A program made the translations under genes and the position numbers. From Agarilytica sp045430305 (GTDB lineage: Bacteria > Pseudomonadota > Gammaproteobacteria > Pseudomonadales > Cellvibrionaceae): 64,000 nucleotides of DNA. Location: positions 372,001 through 436,000 of the forward strand of contig JAILXW010000002.1 of NCBI GenBank assembly GCA_045430305.1, in the 5' to 3' direction. Under the pieces are notes generated by a model, which saw only the letters and a program-made list of their open reading frames with translations, had not been told where the DNA came from and ran no database searches. Below, in pieces: positions 17,762 to 27,060 of this stretch (its first letter is position 1; each line of letters begins with the position of its first letter).

Positions 17762-19660
17762 TTGAATGATATGGCAAAAAATTTAGTCCTTTGGTTAGTG
17801 ATCGCGGTTGTCTTGTTCTCCGTGTTCCAAAACTTCAGTGATACTGGCCCACGCGATGAAGTGACTTACACCGAGTTTGTGCAAGATGTGCAAGATGGTC
17901 GTGTAAAAGATGTCGTTATCGATAACGCCTATATTCGCGGTGTACGCCACGATGGCCGTTCTTTTACAGTGGTTCGCCCGGACGTATACGACTTCAAACT
18001 CATCGATGAGCTGATTGATAACAATGTTAATACAGTGGGTGCTAAGCCAGAGCAAACGAGCTTGTGGCAGCAGTTGCTTGTGGCAAGCTTCCCAATTCTT
18101 TTATTCATCGCGGTATTCATCTTCTTTATGCGCCAAATGCAAGGTGGTGCAGGAGGCCGTGGCGGCCCCATGAGCTTTGCTAAAAGTAAGGCGAAATTAC
18201 TGGGTGAAGATCAAGTAAAAACCACTTTCTCCGATGTCGCTGGCGTAGATGAAGCCAAAGAAGAAGTTCAGGAGCTAGTAGAGTATCTACGTGACCCGAG
18301 TAAGTTCCAACGTTTAGGCGGCCAAATTCCTCGCGGTGTATTGATGCAGGGGCCTCCAGGTACGGGTAAAACCCTACTAGCTAAAGCGATTGCCGGTGAG
18401 GCAAAAGTGCCATTCTTCTCGATTTCAGGCTCTGACTTCGTTGAAATGTTTGTGGGCGTAGGTGCAAGCCGTGTGCGCGACATGTTTGAGCAGGCTAAGA
18501 AGCAAGCACCTTGTATTATCTTTATTGATGAAATTGATGCTGTTGGTCGACACCGTGGCGGCGGTCATGGTGGTGGTCACGACGAGCGTGAGCAAACTTT
18601 GAACCAGCTGCTGGTAGAAATGGACGGTTTTGAAGGTAACGAGGGCGTGATTGTAATTGCCGCTACCAACCGTTCCGACGTGCTTGATAAGGCGCTTCTT
18701 CGCCCCGGACGTTTCGATCGCCAAGTATTTGTAGGTTTGCCAGATATTCGTGGCCGTGAACAAATTCTTAAAGTGCATATGCGCAAAGTGCCACTGGATG
18801 AAAACATAGACCCACGCATTATTGCGCGTGGTACGCCGGGCTTTTCTGGTGCGGATTTGGCGAATCTTGTGAACGAGGCTGCTTTACTTGCGGCGCGAGC
18901 AAACAAGCGCTTGGTAACGCCAGAAGAATTTGAAAAGGCGCGCGATAAGATCCTCATGGGTACCGAGCGTCGTACGCTAGTCATGAGTGAAAAAGAAAAA
19001 GAGAGCACGGCTTATCATGAAGCGGGTCATGCGATTGTGGGTTACCTCTCGGAAGAGCACGACCCAATCCATAAGGTCACGATTATTCCTCGTGGTCGCG
19101 CGCTGGGTGTAACGCAGTTTTTACCCGAAGCCGACAAAATAAGTGAAAGTAAGCGCAAAATATTAGGCGATATTGCCACTGCCTACGGTGGTCGTATTGC
19201 CGAGTTTATGAAATACGGTGCTGACGGTGTTAGTACGGGTGCCTCACAAGACATCAAAATGGCGACTCATTTCGCGCGTGCGATGGTGGTGAATTACGGT
19301 CTCTCAGATGCTTTGGGTCCTTTGGACTACGATTCGCGCGATAGCGATGGCATTGGTTCTCGTCATATTTCCCCGCATACGGCGAAACTGATCGATGAAG
19401 AAGTAAAGAGTATCACCGATGAGTGTTACGACCGAGCTGAGAAACTTCTCGATGAAAACGCTGACATTTTAGAATCAATGAAAGAAGCCTTGATGGAGTT
19501 CGAAACCATTGATTCAGAGCAAGTAGAAGACTTAATGCAGCGCCGCAAAATGCGTCCACCAAAAGACTGGAATAATGATGGTGGTGTGGGTGCTAAAGAA
19601 GACCGCGAAGAAAAGCCTGCTGGAGACTCCACAGTAGGTGGCCCAGCCAGCGAACATTAA
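17762..19660 (+). CDS. ftsH: ATP-dependent zinc metalloprotease FtsH
   Basis: FtsH extracts and degrades membrane and soluble proteins at the inner membrane. Order: N-terminal helix (residues 5-25), periplasmic domain, second helix (about 100-120), then the AAA module with Walker A GPPGTGKT, Walker B IIFIDEIDAVG and SRH ATNRSDVLDKALLRPGRFDR. The zinc-protease domain has HEAGH. TTG 17762 (giving MNDMAKNLVLW) lies 8 nt after TTTAGGAG. ATG 17771 would give the E. coli-like start MAKNLVLW. The C-terminal tail is acidic. A terminator follows, so folP probably has its own promoter or depends on readthrough. Confidence 0.98.
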   Translation: MNDMAKNLVLWLVIAVVLFSVFQNFSDTGPRDEVTYTEFVQDVQDGRVKDVVIDNAYIRGVRHDGRSFTVVRPDVYDFKLIDELIDNNVNTVGAKPEQTSLWQQLLVASFPILLFIAVFIFFMRQMQGGAGGRGGPMSFAKSKAKLLGEDQVKTTFSDVAGVDEAKEEVQELVEYLRDPSKFQRLGGQIPRGVLMQGPPGTGKTLLAKAIAGEAKVPFFSISGSDFVEMFVGVGASRVRDMFEQAKKQAPCIIFIDEIDAVGRHRGGGHGGGHDEREQTLNQLLVEMDGFEGNEGVIVIAATNRSDVLDKALLRPGRFDRQVFVGLPDIRGREQILKVHMRKVPLDENIDPRIIARGTPGFSGADLANLVNEAALLAARANKRLVTPEEFEKARDKILMGTERRTLVMSEKEKESTAYHEAGHAIVGYLSEEHDPIHKVTIIPRGRALGVTQFLPEADKISESKRKILGDIATAYGGRIAEFMKYGADGVSTGASQDIKMATHFARAMVVNYGLSDALGPLDYDSRDSDGIGSRHISPHTAKLIDEEVKSITDECYDRAEKLLDENADILESMKEALMEFETIDSEQVEDLMQRRKMRPPKDWNNDGGVGAKEDREEKPAGDSTVGGPASEH

Positions 19661-19676
19661 TTCGAAATACATCTAG

Positions 19677-19707
19677 AAAAAGGCTGTCTGAAAAGGCGGC
19701 CTTTTTT
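19677..19707 (+). terminator. Intrinsic terminator after ftsH
   Basis: AAAAAGGC (19677-19684) can pair with GCCTTTTT (19699-19706), in a T-rich tail. The loop is long (14 nt), and a smaller alternative stem AAAAGG/CCTTTT exists. It lies between ftsH and folP. Confidence 0.55.
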
Positions 19708-19739
19708 GTTTTTCTGCAAGACACTTTAAATACTTTTCT

Positions 19740-20567
19740 ATGCCATTCGCTCCGCGCAACCTCGATTTATCTCAAGCCCAAGTCATGGGGATTCTCAACG
19801 TCACGCCAGACTCATTCTTTGACGGTGGCCGTTATATTCCCCAAGGTAAGAATGTCGATAGCGCTTTGAATCAAGCAGAAAAAATGTGTACAGAAGGCGC
19901 CAGTATTATAGATGTTGGTGGCGAGTCTACTCGCCCGGGTGCTGCCGCGGTGTCTCAGCAAGAAGAAATGGATCGTGTTTTACCTGTCGTCGAAGCGATT
20001 GCGAGGTCGCTTGATGTCGTGATTTCGGTCGATACGTCAACACCGGCATTGATGCGTGAAGCCGCTATGATTGGAGCTGGTTTTATCAATGATGTAAGGG
20101 CTTTGCAGCGCGAGGGGGCTGCCGAAACTGCTGCCGAAACGGGTTTGCCTGTATGTTTAATGCATATGCAAGGTCAGCCGTGTTCGATGCAAACAAAACC
20201 AAATTACAGCGATCTTATTGGTGAAGTACGAGATTTTTTTGCAGAAAGAATCGCTGCGTGCGAAACAGCAGGAATTCCGGCTTCACGAATCGTACTTGAT
20301 CCAGGTTTTGGTTTTGGCAAAAGCGACGCGCATAACCTGACGCTTTTAAAACATATGCGAGAATTACACCCTGACCTGCCTTTGCTGGCGGGGCTAAGTC
20401 GCAAATCTATCATTGGACGCTTATTAAATCGCAATGAAGATGAACGCTTAGCAGGAAGTCTTGCCCTAGCGCAATACGCTTTACAATATGGAGCCGTTAT
20501 ACTGCGTGTGCATGATGTGGCAGAGACTGTCGATATCGTAAAGCTTTATCATGAGATTCAAAAGTAA
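19740..20567 (+). CDS. folP: Dihydropteroate synthase
   Basis: FolP joins p-aminobenzoate to dihydropterin pyrophosphate in folate synthesis and is the sulfonamide target. The 275 residues carry both signatures, MGILNVTPDSFFDGG near the start and ASIIDVGGESTRPGA around residue 60. IVLDPGFGFGKS and GLSRKSIIG complete the pterin and phosphate sites. It precedes glmM by 79 nt, the arrangement ftsH-folP-glmM known from E. coli. Confidence 0.97.
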   Translation: MPFAPRNLDLSQAQVMGILNVTPDSFFDGGRYIPQGKNVDSALNQAEKMCTEGASIIDVGGESTRPGAAAVSQQEEMDRVLPVVEAIARSLDVVISVDTSTPALMREAAMIGAGFINDVRALQREGAAETAAETGLPVCLMHMQGQPCSMQTKPNYSDLIGEVRDFFAERIAACETAGIPASRIVLDPGFGFGKSDAHNLTLLKHMRELHPDLPLLAGLSRKSIIGRLLNRNEDERLAGSLALAQYALQYGAVILRVHDVAETVDIVKLYHEIQK

Positions 20568-20646
20568 CGATAAAGCGGTAAAGAATAAGACTAAAACCGT
20601 AAAGCCACAGGCAATAAAAAATAAAAATTTTAAAGGTAGTGAATGA

Positions 20647-21987
20647 ATGACGCGTAAGTATTTCGGCACAGATGGTATTCGCGGAAAAGTGGGTGAAGGA
20701 GTGATCACACCGCAGTTCTTTTTGCAGTTTGGTTGGGCGCTGGGTCAAGTACTAGAAAGGCGCAGTCAAAGCTCAGAGCCTTGCAAAGTTCTTATCGGTA
20801 AAGACACGCGTATTTCGGGTTATATGTTCGAATCTGCGCTCGAGGCTGGTTTAATCGCCGCCGGGGTAGACGTGCTCTTGCTGGGCCCAATGCCAACCCC
20901 TGCGGTGGCGTATTTAACGCGTACATTTCAAGCGTGCGCCGGTATCGTTATCAGTGCCTCCCATAACCCGTTTACAGACAACGGCATCAAACTTTTTGAT
21001 GGCGATGGGACTAAGCTTGCGGATGATCTGGAGCTAGAAATCGAAGCGCAGCTCGATCAGCCTATTATCATGACGGAAAACCTAGGGCGTGCAGAGCGTG
21101 TCGACGACGCCACTGGCCGTTATATCGAGTTTTGTAAAGGCACCATGCCTTGGAACTTTACTCTTAAAGGCCTCAATATTGTATTAGATTGCGCAAATGG
21201 CGCTACTTACCATTTGGCACCAAAAGTATTTGCAGAACTGGGGGCGAATGTTTCCAACATAGGCATCACTCCTGATGGTCACAATATTAATCTTGATTGT
21301 GGCGCGACCAAGCTTAAAGAGTTGCAGAAGAATGTGCTCGAAACGCACGCTGATCTAGGCATTGCTTTCGATGGTGACGGTGATCGTGTCATGTTTGTTG
21401 ATCACAACGGTGAGGTGGTCGATGGCGATCAGTTACTGTTCATTATCGCTAGCCATCGAAAAAAAGAAAAAGGCTGTGCCGGTGTGGTTGGAACGTTAAT
21501 GACCAATTACGGGTTTGAACTTGGCATGAAGGCGCTCGATATTCCCTTTCAGCGGGCAAAAGTGGGTGACCGCTATGTTATTGAAGCCATGAAGAGCAAC
21601 GCGTGGCCGGTTGGGGGTGAATCTTCTGGCCATATAGTGTGTAGTGATGTGACGACTACAGGTGACGGCATTATTTCTGCCTTGCAGGTGCTTAAGGCAC
21701 TTGTGGCTGAAGAAAAGCCACTGCACGACCTCAAGCGCAATATGCAAATACTGCCACAGGTGATGATTAACGTGCCTATCGCCAATCGTATTGATTTAGA
21801 TGCTTGTGAGGCGGTCCAGTCGGCTCTGAAAGACGCCGACAAACAGCTCAACGGCAGTGGTCGCGTGCTACTTCGCCCCTCAGGTACTGAGCCGGTGATT
21901 CGGGTGATGGTCGAGGGGCAGCAGCACGATCTTGTTTCACGCCTTGCAGAGGCGCTAGCGAGCGTGGTTGGCGAGGCGGTGGCCTGA
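20647..21987 (+). CDS. glmM: Phosphoglucosamine mutase
   Basis: GlmM converts glucosamine-6-phosphate to glucosamine-1-phosphate for peptidoglycan and lipopolysaccharide precursors. The 446 residues match the family. The phosphorylated catalytic serine is Ser105 in ISASHNP, the metal-binding loop is DGDGDRVMF, the sugar-binding loop GGESSGH, and the phosphate-binding loop RPSGTEPVIRVM lies near the end. ATG 20647 follows AAAGGTAGTGA. Confidence 0.97.
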   Translation: MTRKYFGTDGIRGKVGEGVITPQFFLQFGWALGQVLERRSQSSEPCKVLIGKDTRISGYMFESALEAGLIAAGVDVLLLGPMPTPAVAYLTRTFQACAGIVISASHNPFTDNGIKLFDGDGTKLADDLELEIEAQLDQPIIMTENLGRAERVDDATGRYIEFCKGTMPWNFTLKGLNIVLDCANGATYHLAPKVFAELGANVSNIGITPDGHNINLDCGATKLKELQKNVLETHADLGIAFDGDGDRVMFVDHNGEVVDGDQLLFIIASHRKKEKGCAGVVGTLMTNYGFELGMKALDIPFQRAKVGDRYVIEAMKSNAWPVGGESSGHIVCSDVTTTGDGIISALQVLKALVAEEKPLHDLKRNMQILPQVMINVPIANRIDLDACEAVQSALKDADKQLNGSGRVLLRPSGTEPVIRVMVEGQQHDLVSRLAEALASVVGEAVA

Positions 21988-22161
21988 TCGGCCTTGGGGG
22001 GAGAATAAAGCCTGCTAAGTTGTTGTATCCACACCGTTTCTCCTATACCATTTGCGCCCGTTTTGCCTGGGGTAGGGCAAGCTGCGTCCTGCTCAAACCC
22101 ACATAGTGGTTGGTGTCGTGGCAACAGGCGGTATGTAATTAATCGAGAGTAAGGCGGTGAG

Positions 22162-22902
22162 ATGAGACGACCCATTGTCATTGGTAACTGGAAAATGAAC
22201 GGCGGTAGCGCCTTCACGAAAGACCTGCTGAAAGATATCTCAGCCCAATGGAGTGGCGCACATCAATGTGAAGCCGCTGTATGTCCGCCATACCCTTATT
22301 TGCAGGCATCTTCAGATGTTTTGCAAGGTACTAACGTTCTGTGGGGCGCGCAAGATCTTAGCATTCATGCGAACGGTGCTTATACAGGTGAAGTTGCGGC
22401 AGATATGCTCACTGATTTTGGCTGCAAGTTAGTGCTCGTTGGGCACTCAGAGCGTCGTGAGTATCATGCAGAAAGCTCAGAGCTTGTGGCGAAGAAATTT
22501 AAGGTGGCGGTTGAAGCCGGCTTAACGCCCGTTTTGTGCGTCGGCGAAAGCTTAGAAGAACGCGAGGCTGAAAATACCTTTGATGTGATCGGTAAGCAAA
22601 TTATGGCCGTGATCGACCACTGCGGTTTAGACCTCGTAGCTAAAGGCATCATTGCTTACGAACCGATTTGGGCAATTGGTACCGGAAAGTCAGCCACACC
22701 GCAAATGGCGCAAGATGTTCACGCGCATATTCGCGAAGTGCTTGGGGCCAAGGGTGATCAGATTCGTATACTTTACGGCGGTAGCGTAAAGCCAGAAACA
22801 GCCGAAGGCTTGTTTTCACAAAAAGACATTGATGGCGCGCTGGTTGGCGGGGCATCTTTAAAAGCGGACGATTTTGTTGCCATTTGTAGGGCGGCAGAAT
22901 AA
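22162..22902 (+). CDS. tpiA: Triosephosphate isomerase
   Basis: TpiA interconverts dihydroxyacetone phosphate and glyceraldehyde-3-phosphate in glycolysis and gluconeogenesis. The 246 residues show the active-site Lys in GNWKMNG, His in VGHSERRE and Glu in AYEPIWAIGTG, and the phosphate-binding YGGSVKPE. It lies between glmM and secG, as in Pseudomonas. The 174 nt before it carry no gene. Confidence 0.98.
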   Translation: MRRPIVIGNWKMNGGSAFTKDLLKDISAQWSGAHQCEAAVCPPYPYLQASSDVLQGTNVLWGAQDLSIHANGAYTGEVAADMLTDFGCKLVLVGHSERREYHAESSELVAKKFKVAVEAGLTPVLCVGESLEEREAENTFDVIGKQIMAVIDHCGLDLVAKGIIAYEPIWAIGTGKSATPQMAQDVHAHIREVLGAKGDQIRILYGGSVKPETAEGLFSQKDIDGALVGGASLKADDFVAICRAAE

Positions 22903-22955
22903 TAAGCACGAAAGAGAATTTACATAAGCGTAAATAGCTTAAAAAGAGAAGAGTA

Positions 22956-23372
22956 ATGGAAAATTTAATCATCCTATTTCACGTGTTAACAGCATTGGCT
23001 ATTGTTGGTTTGATCATGCTACAGCAAGGTAAAGGTGCCGAAATGGGAGCGTCTTTTGGCGGCGGTGCTTCGCAAACGTTATTCGGTTCAGGCGGCTCTG
23101 GGAACTTTTTCGCGAAAATGACAGCGCTTGCAGCTGTTGTGTTTTTCGTTACTAGCTTCAGCTTAGCTGTCATTGCAAAACAAAATGCTGGTATTGGTGA
23201 TGACGAAGTTCCTGTTGTTGAAGAAGTACCTGTAGAAATAGAAAACACTGACGACATTCCTGAAATTGAAGATACCGCAGCGGCTGATGACATGCCTGAA
23301 TTGGTTGAAGAGGCTGTTGAGGGTTTGAAGGCAGACCTTGAAGAGGCTGCAGCAGAAATTCCAGAAGAATAA
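22956..23372 (+). CDS. secG: Preprotein translocase subunit SecG
   Basis: SecG is a two-helix subunit of the SecYEG channel. The 138 residues show the first helix (LIILFHVLTALAIVGLIMLQ), the signature QGKGAEMGASFGGGASQTLFG, and the second helix (FFAKMTALAAVVFFVTSFSL). The remaining 60 residues form a very acidic tail, longer than in E. coli. tRNA-Leu follows 18 nt after the stop, the usual secG-leuU arrangement. Confidence 0.96.
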   Translation: MENLIILFHVLTALAIVGLIMLQQGKGAEMGASFGGGASQTLFGSGGSGNFFAKMTALAAVVFFVTSFSLAVIAKQNAGIGDDEVPVVEEVPVEIENTDDIPEIEDTAAADDMPELVEEAVEGLKADLEEAAAEIPEE

Positions 23373-23390
23373 GTTTTAAAACCCCGAATT

Positions 23391-23475
23391 GCCCAAGTGG
23401 TGGAATTGGTAGACACGCTATCTTGAGGGGGTAGTGGCGCAAGCCGTGCCGGTTCAAGTCCGGCCTTGGGCACCA
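23391..23475 (+). tRNA. leuU: tRNA-Leu (anticodon GAG)
   Basis: The 85-nt cloverleaf has acceptor stem GCCCAAG/CTTGGGC, discriminator A and encoded CCA. The anticodon stem CTATC/GGTAG closes the loop TTGAGGG, giving anticodon GAG. The variable arm is long, as in class II tRNAs, and the T loop reads GGTTCAAGTCC. It reads CUC and CUU codons and probably shares a message with secG. Confidence 0.97.
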
Positions 23476-23481
23476 AACAGA

Positions 23482-23518
23482 AAAAGGCCAGGTAGAGATA
23501 CCTGGCCTTTTCTATTTT
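23482..23518 (+). terminator. Intrinsic terminator of secG-tRNA-Leu
   Basis: AAAAGGCCAGGTA (23482-23494) pairs with TACCTGGCCTTTT (23499-23511) around GAGA: 13 perfect pairs followed by a T-rich stretch. Confidence 0.92.
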
Positions 23519-23645
23519 TGAGCATGAATAAGCGCGCCACGAATTAGTAAGTTCGTCATGTTACTCGGGCATCCTGCGCTTGGTCCGCTCGCCCAATTAA
23601 GAGGTCGTCAAAACTTTCTGCAGGTAAGGTTTTGACTGTAAACTG

Positions 23646-23675
23646 AAAAAGGCTCTCCTATGGAGGGCCTTTTTT
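23646..23675 (+). terminator. Orphan intrinsic terminator
   Basis: AAAAAGGCTCTCC (23646-23658) pairs with GGAGGGCCTTTTT (23662-23674), with one G.T pair and loop TAT, followed by T. No gene is seen between it and the previous terminator. It may end a small RNA or be left over from a lost gene. Confidence 0.8.
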
Positions 23676-23985
23676 CGTATGGCTTTTAGACTTCTCAGTT
23701 GTCTGTATATTCGGTATTCCCTTTAAGTTGAATGTCATTGTGCGTTGTTAAAGTAATCGCCGCTTTGCTGGGTCAAAAGATGCAGCTAAGAGAATCATTG
23801 TGCTAACCGAATAATATGGGGCGTAAAAAAGTATAGGTGTCACAAGACGCCTCTTGTTAGATAAAAACCTTTTGGTCAGGCCCGCGTCAGAGGGCTCATA
23901 GGCGTGCCACAAGTTCTTTGTGTATACTGAATCCACAATCATTAAAATACAAATAACCCTATTGGCAAGGGTGTCAGGGCTGCTG

Positions 23986-26940
23986 ATGTCATTTCTGTTT
24001 AAGTGTTTTTTCACGCTTTGCCTTTCTTATAGCGTAGCGGTGTCTGCCAACAATCATATTTCTGGCGGAGAAGGCTTTAGCTTTACGCAAGAAGAGATGG
24101 CGTGGCTAAAGCAGCATAAACAGATTCGCGTTGCCTTTGATGGTTATTTTCCACCGTACAGCTTCCTTAATGAGAATGGTGAAGTAGAAGGCTTTGCAGC
24201 CGATATTTTTAAACTGATGGAGGTGCGCCTCGGTATTCAAGTGGATGTTCACGCTCAATATCATTGGAATGCAATCTATAAGTCTGCACAAGAAAAGAAA
24301 GTTGATGTAGTAGCTTCAATGGTTCAGCGGCCAGAAAGGGCAGAATGGTTTTTGTTCAGTGAACCATATATTCATAAATCTCTGGTGGTTATTGCGAGAG
24401 AGGATGATGAGCGATTTAACGTCCGAAATGATATTCAAAATAAAAGCATCGCACTGGTTCGCGGGTACCAATACGTAGAGAAAATACTCGACGAGTTTCC
24501 ATCGTTGCAGCCGGTGTATGTTGACACGATGATCGATGCGCTAAATGCGGTATCGGTAGGGAGTGTTGATGCGGCCATTTCGTTTCTTGGTGCCGGGCAT
24601 TATTATCGAAATAAATACCTTTTATCAAATTTAAAATACGCAGCAATATTCGATAAGAAAAGCGCAAATGAAAGCATTGCTATCAGAAAAGATTGGCCTG
24701 AGTTTGCCTCGATTCTAAATAAATTTGTTAAGAATATACCAGAAAGAAAGTTGCAAGAAATGCGTGATCGTTGGTTGCCGGTCGAGTACATGGAGAACTT
24801 GGTTGATGTGCATCTTACCGAAGAAGAATTGGCGTGGATAAATGCACACCCAAAAATACGATTGGGGGTTGACCCGGAGTTTGCGCCGTTTGAATTTATA
24901 GAAAACGGTAAGTACCTTGGCATGGTGTCTGACTATATCAAGATCTTAAGTTTGCGACTTAATATAAATATGGAGGTCGTTCCCAATTTGACATGGGATG
25001 AGGCTGTTAACAAGGTAAAGAAAAAAGAGCTAGATGTTCTACCCGCTGTAGGTAAAACAGAGCAACGTGAAAAGTTTTTGGGTTTTACGCAACCGTATTT
25101 AAACTTTCACCGGGTTATTGTGTCGCGGTTAGATTCGCCATTTATCTCTGGTTTGAATGACTTAGATGGTATGTCTGTAGCGGTTCAAAATAGAACCTCC
25201 CATCATGGGTTTGTCGAAGAGAATACAGCTTTATCGCCCGCTTTATATAATAGTTTACAAGAAACGCTATTGGCGGTTTCTGGTGGAGAGGCTGATGCGA
25301 TGATTGGTAACGTCGCTTCCGCTACATATTGGATTAGAAAACTAAATCTTTCGAATTTGAAAATAGCGGCGCCTGTTTCTATGGATGTACAGAGTTTGCA
25401 TTTTTCTGTTCGGAAAGACTGGCCGCAGTTGGTTTCTATCCTTGAAAAAGGGTTGCAGACGTTTACACCTCGTCAACATAAGCGAATATCAGAAAAGTGG
25501 CTGACGGTTGAATACAACCCGGAAGTTAATTTTGGTTATGTATGGAAATTGCTGGTAGCCGCCGGTGTAGCGCTAGTGTTGTTTGCGCTCTGGAATATTA
25601 TGTTGAATCGAAAAGTTAGATTGCGAACAAGTCAGCTATCGTATTCGGCGAATTATGATCGAACGACAGACCTGCCTAATCGATTTTTAATGCTTGATAG
25701 GCTGTCTCAATCCATCGCAGAAGCCAAAATAAAGAAAGAAAAGTTGGCGGTTTTGTCTGTTGATTTGAATGAGTTCAAAAAAATCAACGACAATTTTGGG
25801 CATCACGCAGGTGACCGACTTTTGAAAGATGTTGCGTTTCGACTAAAAGGGAGCTTTCCCAACGAAACGACCGTGGGTCGAATGGGGGGGGACCAGTTTC
25901 TTATTATTGTCTCACATGTAGAAGACGCGGCAGATATGGCTGTGTTGGCAGAAAATATACTCGCTGAGCTGCAAGGGAAGTTTGTCATAGGCGGTGAAGA
26001 GCTTGTTCTGACCTCGAGTCTAGGCATTTCGATGTACCCTGGGGATGGTGAAGATGCCGAGACCTTATTGCAAAATGCAGATTCAGCAGTACATTTTTCT
26101 AAAGCAAATAAAAGAGGCGGCTATGCCTTTTATACGAAGGATTTAATCGAGCTTGTGTCGCGCCGCGTACAGCTAGAACAATGTATGCTTGGGGCGCTAG
26201 AGCGAGGCGAGTTTGAGGTTTTTTATCAGCCGAAAGTCGATACAAACTCAAGAAAGATTGTGAGTTTTGAAGCGCTGTTACGTTGGTTTAGCCGTGACTT
26301 AGGCGAGGTCTCGCCTGTTGAGTTTATTCCCATTGCTGAAAAGAATGGCATGATTGAGCCGATAGGCGAGTTTGTACTAGATGACGCCTTAAAGAGGCTG
26401 AAGGATTGGACAAGCGCCTACGACCCAAATTTTACTGTTGCAGTGAATTTATCGCCAATTCAATTCTACTCTCAAAATTTGGTGATAAAGATAGAGAAAT
26501 TTCTTGCACAAAGTTCTTTGTCTAGCAGAGCTCTAGAGTTAGAAATTACCGAAGGCGTTTTGCTAACCGGGTCGAAAGAAGTTGAGAAAACGTTAAAAAA
26601 ATTGGAAAGCTTGAATGTGACGCTAACCATGGATGATTTTGGAACAGGTTATTCCTCCATGAGTTATCTTCGTAAATTCAATTTTGATACGATTAAAATT
26701 GACCGGGAATTTATTATGGATCTTCCGGGTGACTATTCAGATAAACAGCTCGTGTCAGCGACAGTTGCCATGGCGCATGGTTTGGGTATGAATGTTATTG
26801 CAGAAGGCGTTGAAACTGAAGATCAGTACGCATTTCTTTTGGGGCTTGAGTGCGACGTGATGCAAGGCTGGTTGTTTAGTAAAGCCCTTCCTGTCAACGA
26901 AATCACTAAAATTCTCCAGAGTGGAAGTCATTTTTTGTAA
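23986..26940 (+). CDS. Double-SBP sensor with degenerate GGDEF and EAL domains
   Basis: Signal peptide (residues 1-22), then two periplasmic solute-binding (SBP_bac_3) domains, about 35-270 and 285-515. A transmembrane helix follows at about 522-545, then GGDEF (about 560-715) and EAL (about 735-975). The GGDEF signature reads GGDQF, so cyclase activity is doubtful. The EAL domain keeps FEALLRW, NLSPIQF, DDFGTGYSS and EGVET, so it should hydrolyse cyclic di-GMP in response to an amino-acid-like or similar periplasmic ligand. ATG 23986 gives a proper signal peptide; an upstream TTG adds 22 residues. Eight G in a row encode the GGD motif (25884-25891). Confidence 0.92.
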   Translation: MSFLFKCFFTLCLSYSVAVSANNHISGGEGFSFTQEEMAWLKQHKQIRVAFDGYFPPYSFLNENGEVEGFAADIFKLMEVRLGIQVDVHAQYHWNAIYKSAQEKKVDVVASMVQRPERAEWFLFSEPYIHKSLVVIAREDDERFNVRNDIQNKSIALVRGYQYVEKILDEFPSLQPVYVDTMIDALNAVSVGSVDAAISFLGAGHYYRNKYLLSNLKYAAIFDKKSANESIAIRKDWPEFASILNKFVKNIPERKLQEMRDRWLPVEYMENLVDVHLTEEELAWINAHPKIRLGVDPEFAPFEFIENGKYLGMVSDYIKILSLRLNINMEVVPNLTWDEAVNKVKKKELDVLPAVGKTEQREKFLGFTQPYLNFHRVIVSRLDSPFISGLNDLDGMSVAVQNRTSHHGFVEENTALSPALYNSLQETLLAVSGGEADAMIGNVASATYWIRKLNLSNLKIAAPVSMDVQSLHFSVRKDWPQLVSILEKGLQTFTPRQHKRISEKWLTVEYNPEVNFGYVWKLLVAAGVALVLFALWNIMLNRKVRLRTSQLSYSANYDRTTDLPNRFLMLDRLSQSIAEAKIKKEKLAVLSVDLNEFKKINDNFGHHAGDRLLKDVAFRLKGSFPNETTVGRMGGDQFLIIVSHVEDAADMAVLAENILAELQGKFVIGGEELVLTSSLGISMYPGDGEDAETLLQNADSAVHFSKANKRGGYAFYTKDLIELVSRRVQLEQCMLGALERGEFEVFYQPKVDTNSRKIVSFEALLRWFSRDLGEVSPVEFIPIAEKNGMIEPIGEFVLDDALKRLKDWTSAYDPNFTVAVNLSPIQFYSQNLVIKIEKFLAQSSLSSRALELEITEGVLLTGSKEVEKTLKKLESLNVTLTMDDFGTGYSSMSYLRKFNFDTIKIDREFIMDLPGDYSDKQLVSATVAMAHGLGMNVIAEGVETEDQYAFLLGLECDVMQGWLFSKALPVNEITKILQSGSHFL

Positions 26941-27060
26941 TGTTCAGTGTAAGGCGCGAAAACTCGCATGTGTTTTTTGTATGAATGCTTAATACACTGT
27001 TCGTTGGGTCGCGGTGTTGATGGTGCTGCTAGCTTTGGTGGTCAGAGGAGTGTGCGCTTT

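Larger units (their letters stand above)
23476..23985. other. Intergenic region after tRNA-Leu with two terminators
   Basis: This stretch marks the left edge of the accessory region. It holds the tRNA terminator (23482-23518) and a second intrinsic terminator (23646-23675) with no gene between them. The rest, to ATG 23986, shows no convincing gene. Confidence 0.6.

Noticed and set aside
22979..23476. Minus-strand open frame of 165 codons
   Set aside because: It is antisense to secG and runs through tRNA-Leu; its Ser/Ala/Thr-rich product is the mirror of the acidic SecG tail.
23986..26940. Active diguanylate cyclase in the double-SBP sensor
   Set aside because: The signature is GGDQF instead of GGDEF or GGEEF, so I call only the EAL activity.
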